DNA from: JBGPJM01 sp041485385
GTDB lineage: Bacteria > Planctomycetota > Phycisphaerae > Phycisphaerales > UBA1924
Direction: 5' to 3'
Length of the DNA: 5,659 nucleotides
Assembly (NCBI GenBank): GCA_041485385.1
Contig: JBGPJM010000271.1
Span: 1 to 5,659, forward strand
Below the pieces are notes generated by a model that saw only the letters and a list, made by a program, of their open reading frames with translations, made no database searches and was not told the origin of the DNA. The position numbers and the translations under genes were made by a program. Position 1 is the first letter of the stretch. Each line of letters opens with the position of its first letter. Shown here piece after piece: positions 5,286 through 5,659 of the stretch.

Positions 5286-5659
5286 TCAGGCTGAGAGTGC
5301 GACGGGCGGGGTGAGGGGGAGCAGATCGGGGGCGGTGGGGAGGGCCCATTCCCAGATGGCGCCGGTGTTCTGGCCGCGTTTTCGGGAGGGGATGGCGAGG
5401 AACTTTTTGGCGCGGCAGACGGTCCGCCAGGCGAAGCCGCAATCGTGGGCTGCGCGGGCGATTTCGGCGGCGGGGAGTGTGCCGCCGGAGGAGGAGAGGA
5501 GATCGGCGAGCCATGCGGCCTCGTCGGAGACATCGGAGAGGCGAAGGGAGACTGGACGGGAGAAGCCGAGCGACGAGGTGAGTTGAATGGCGGCCTGATC
5601 GGCGCTCGCATCGGCGGGGTGCCAGGTGATGCGTGAGCCCTCGATGGTGAAGGGGAGGG
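5286..5659 (-). CDS. C-terminal part of a RepA-like / AAA family ATPase (partial)
   Basis: On the minus strand one frame is open from the window edge (first full codon at 5657) to TGA at 5286-5288, giving 123 residues. No start codon is needed because the gene enters from outside. The start LPFTIEGSRITWHP resembles the last strand of RepA-like/DnaB-superfamily ATPases, which often end LxFxIxxxRIxW. An acidic helix WLADLLSSSGGTLPAAEIARAA (50-70) follows. A helix-turn-helix-like segment GFAWRTVCRAKKFLAIPSRKRG (74-95) and a closing strand AIWEWALP (100-107) come next. This tail matches what I recall of ATPases tied to plasmid, phage or integrated-element replication (related to pfam AAA_25), where the HTH probably binds DNA. 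The Walker motifs would lie outside the window and cannot be checked. Competing frames here give only Pro/Ser- or Gly/Glu-rich low-complexity translations. Confidence 0.72.
   Translation of the reverse strand, partial: LPFTIEGSRITWHPADASADQAAIQLTSSLGFSRPVSLRLSDVSDEAAWLADLLSSSGGTLPAAEIARAAHDCGFAWRTVCRAKKFLAIPSRKRGQNTGAIWEWALPTAPDLLPLTPPVALSA

Noticed and set aside
5234..5611. Minus-strand 125-codon ORF rich in Pro and Ser at the right edge
   Set aside because: Low-complexity shadow. The neighbouring minus frame without a start codon gives the ATPase-like tail with helices and an HTH-like segment.
1..5659. CRISPR array, tRNA, rRNA or complete insertion sequence
   Set aside because: No spaced direct repeats of CRISPR length, no tRNA-like cloverleaf, no rRNA segments and no transposase reading frame were seen.

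Overview
The window is GC-rich (strong G/C bias at third codon positions, Pro/Ala/Arg-rich out-of-frame shadows) and reads as bacterial chromosome. The pairing of a FloA-type flotillin with two NfeD proteins, sparse Shine-Dalgarno use outside the operon, and a RepA-like ATPase C-terminus of a kind I associate with planctomycetes suggest a member of Planctomycetota, perhaps Phycisphaerae. That taxonomic call is inference from protein style, not from a marker gene.

Layout. Positions 1-83 (+) look like the last codons of a gene that begins outside the window. Positions 99-755 (+) encode an unrecognised, probably exported protein of 218 aa with a proline/alanine-rich tail written over a C7-G-C9-G-C7 tract. 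It converges on the main block, a minus-strand operon of three genes: long NfeD with a ClpP-class serine protease domain (4390-2477), short NfeD without protease (2480-1965, GTGA overlap with the long gene), and FloA flotillin (1854-781). Upstream of the operon, also on the minus strand, lies a NUDIX hydrolase (5053-4514). The right edge (5659-5286, minus) holds the C-terminal 123 codons of a gene that best fits a RepA-like/AAA ATPase ending in a helix-turn-helix segment. It has no start codon in the window, so a start-to-stop ORF search misses it.

How the genes work together. FloA proteins form oligomeric scaffolds on the inner face of the membrane, and NfeD proteins are their usual membrane partners; the C-terminal beta-barrel (OB-fold) of NfeD is thought to contact flotillin/stomatin. 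The long NfeD adds a ClpP-like Ser/Lys protease on the outer side of the membrane. The tight coupling of the two nfeD genes and the shared direction with floA support one membrane-organising module. The NUDIX gene and the ATPase fragment have no evident link to it.

Non-coding signals: candidate -10 elements (TATACT) before nfeD-long and before floA, both without a convincing -35; a strong GGAGGAG ribosome site before short nfeD; adjacent 10-bp palindromes just upstream of the floA ribosome site; a 7-bp tandem repeat after the NUDIX gene; and a 10-bp tandem repeat plus 7-bp-stem hairpin just past the ATPase fragment. Nothing here is clearly a previously undescribed system; the right-edge ATPase with its adjoining repeats is the part most worth extending.
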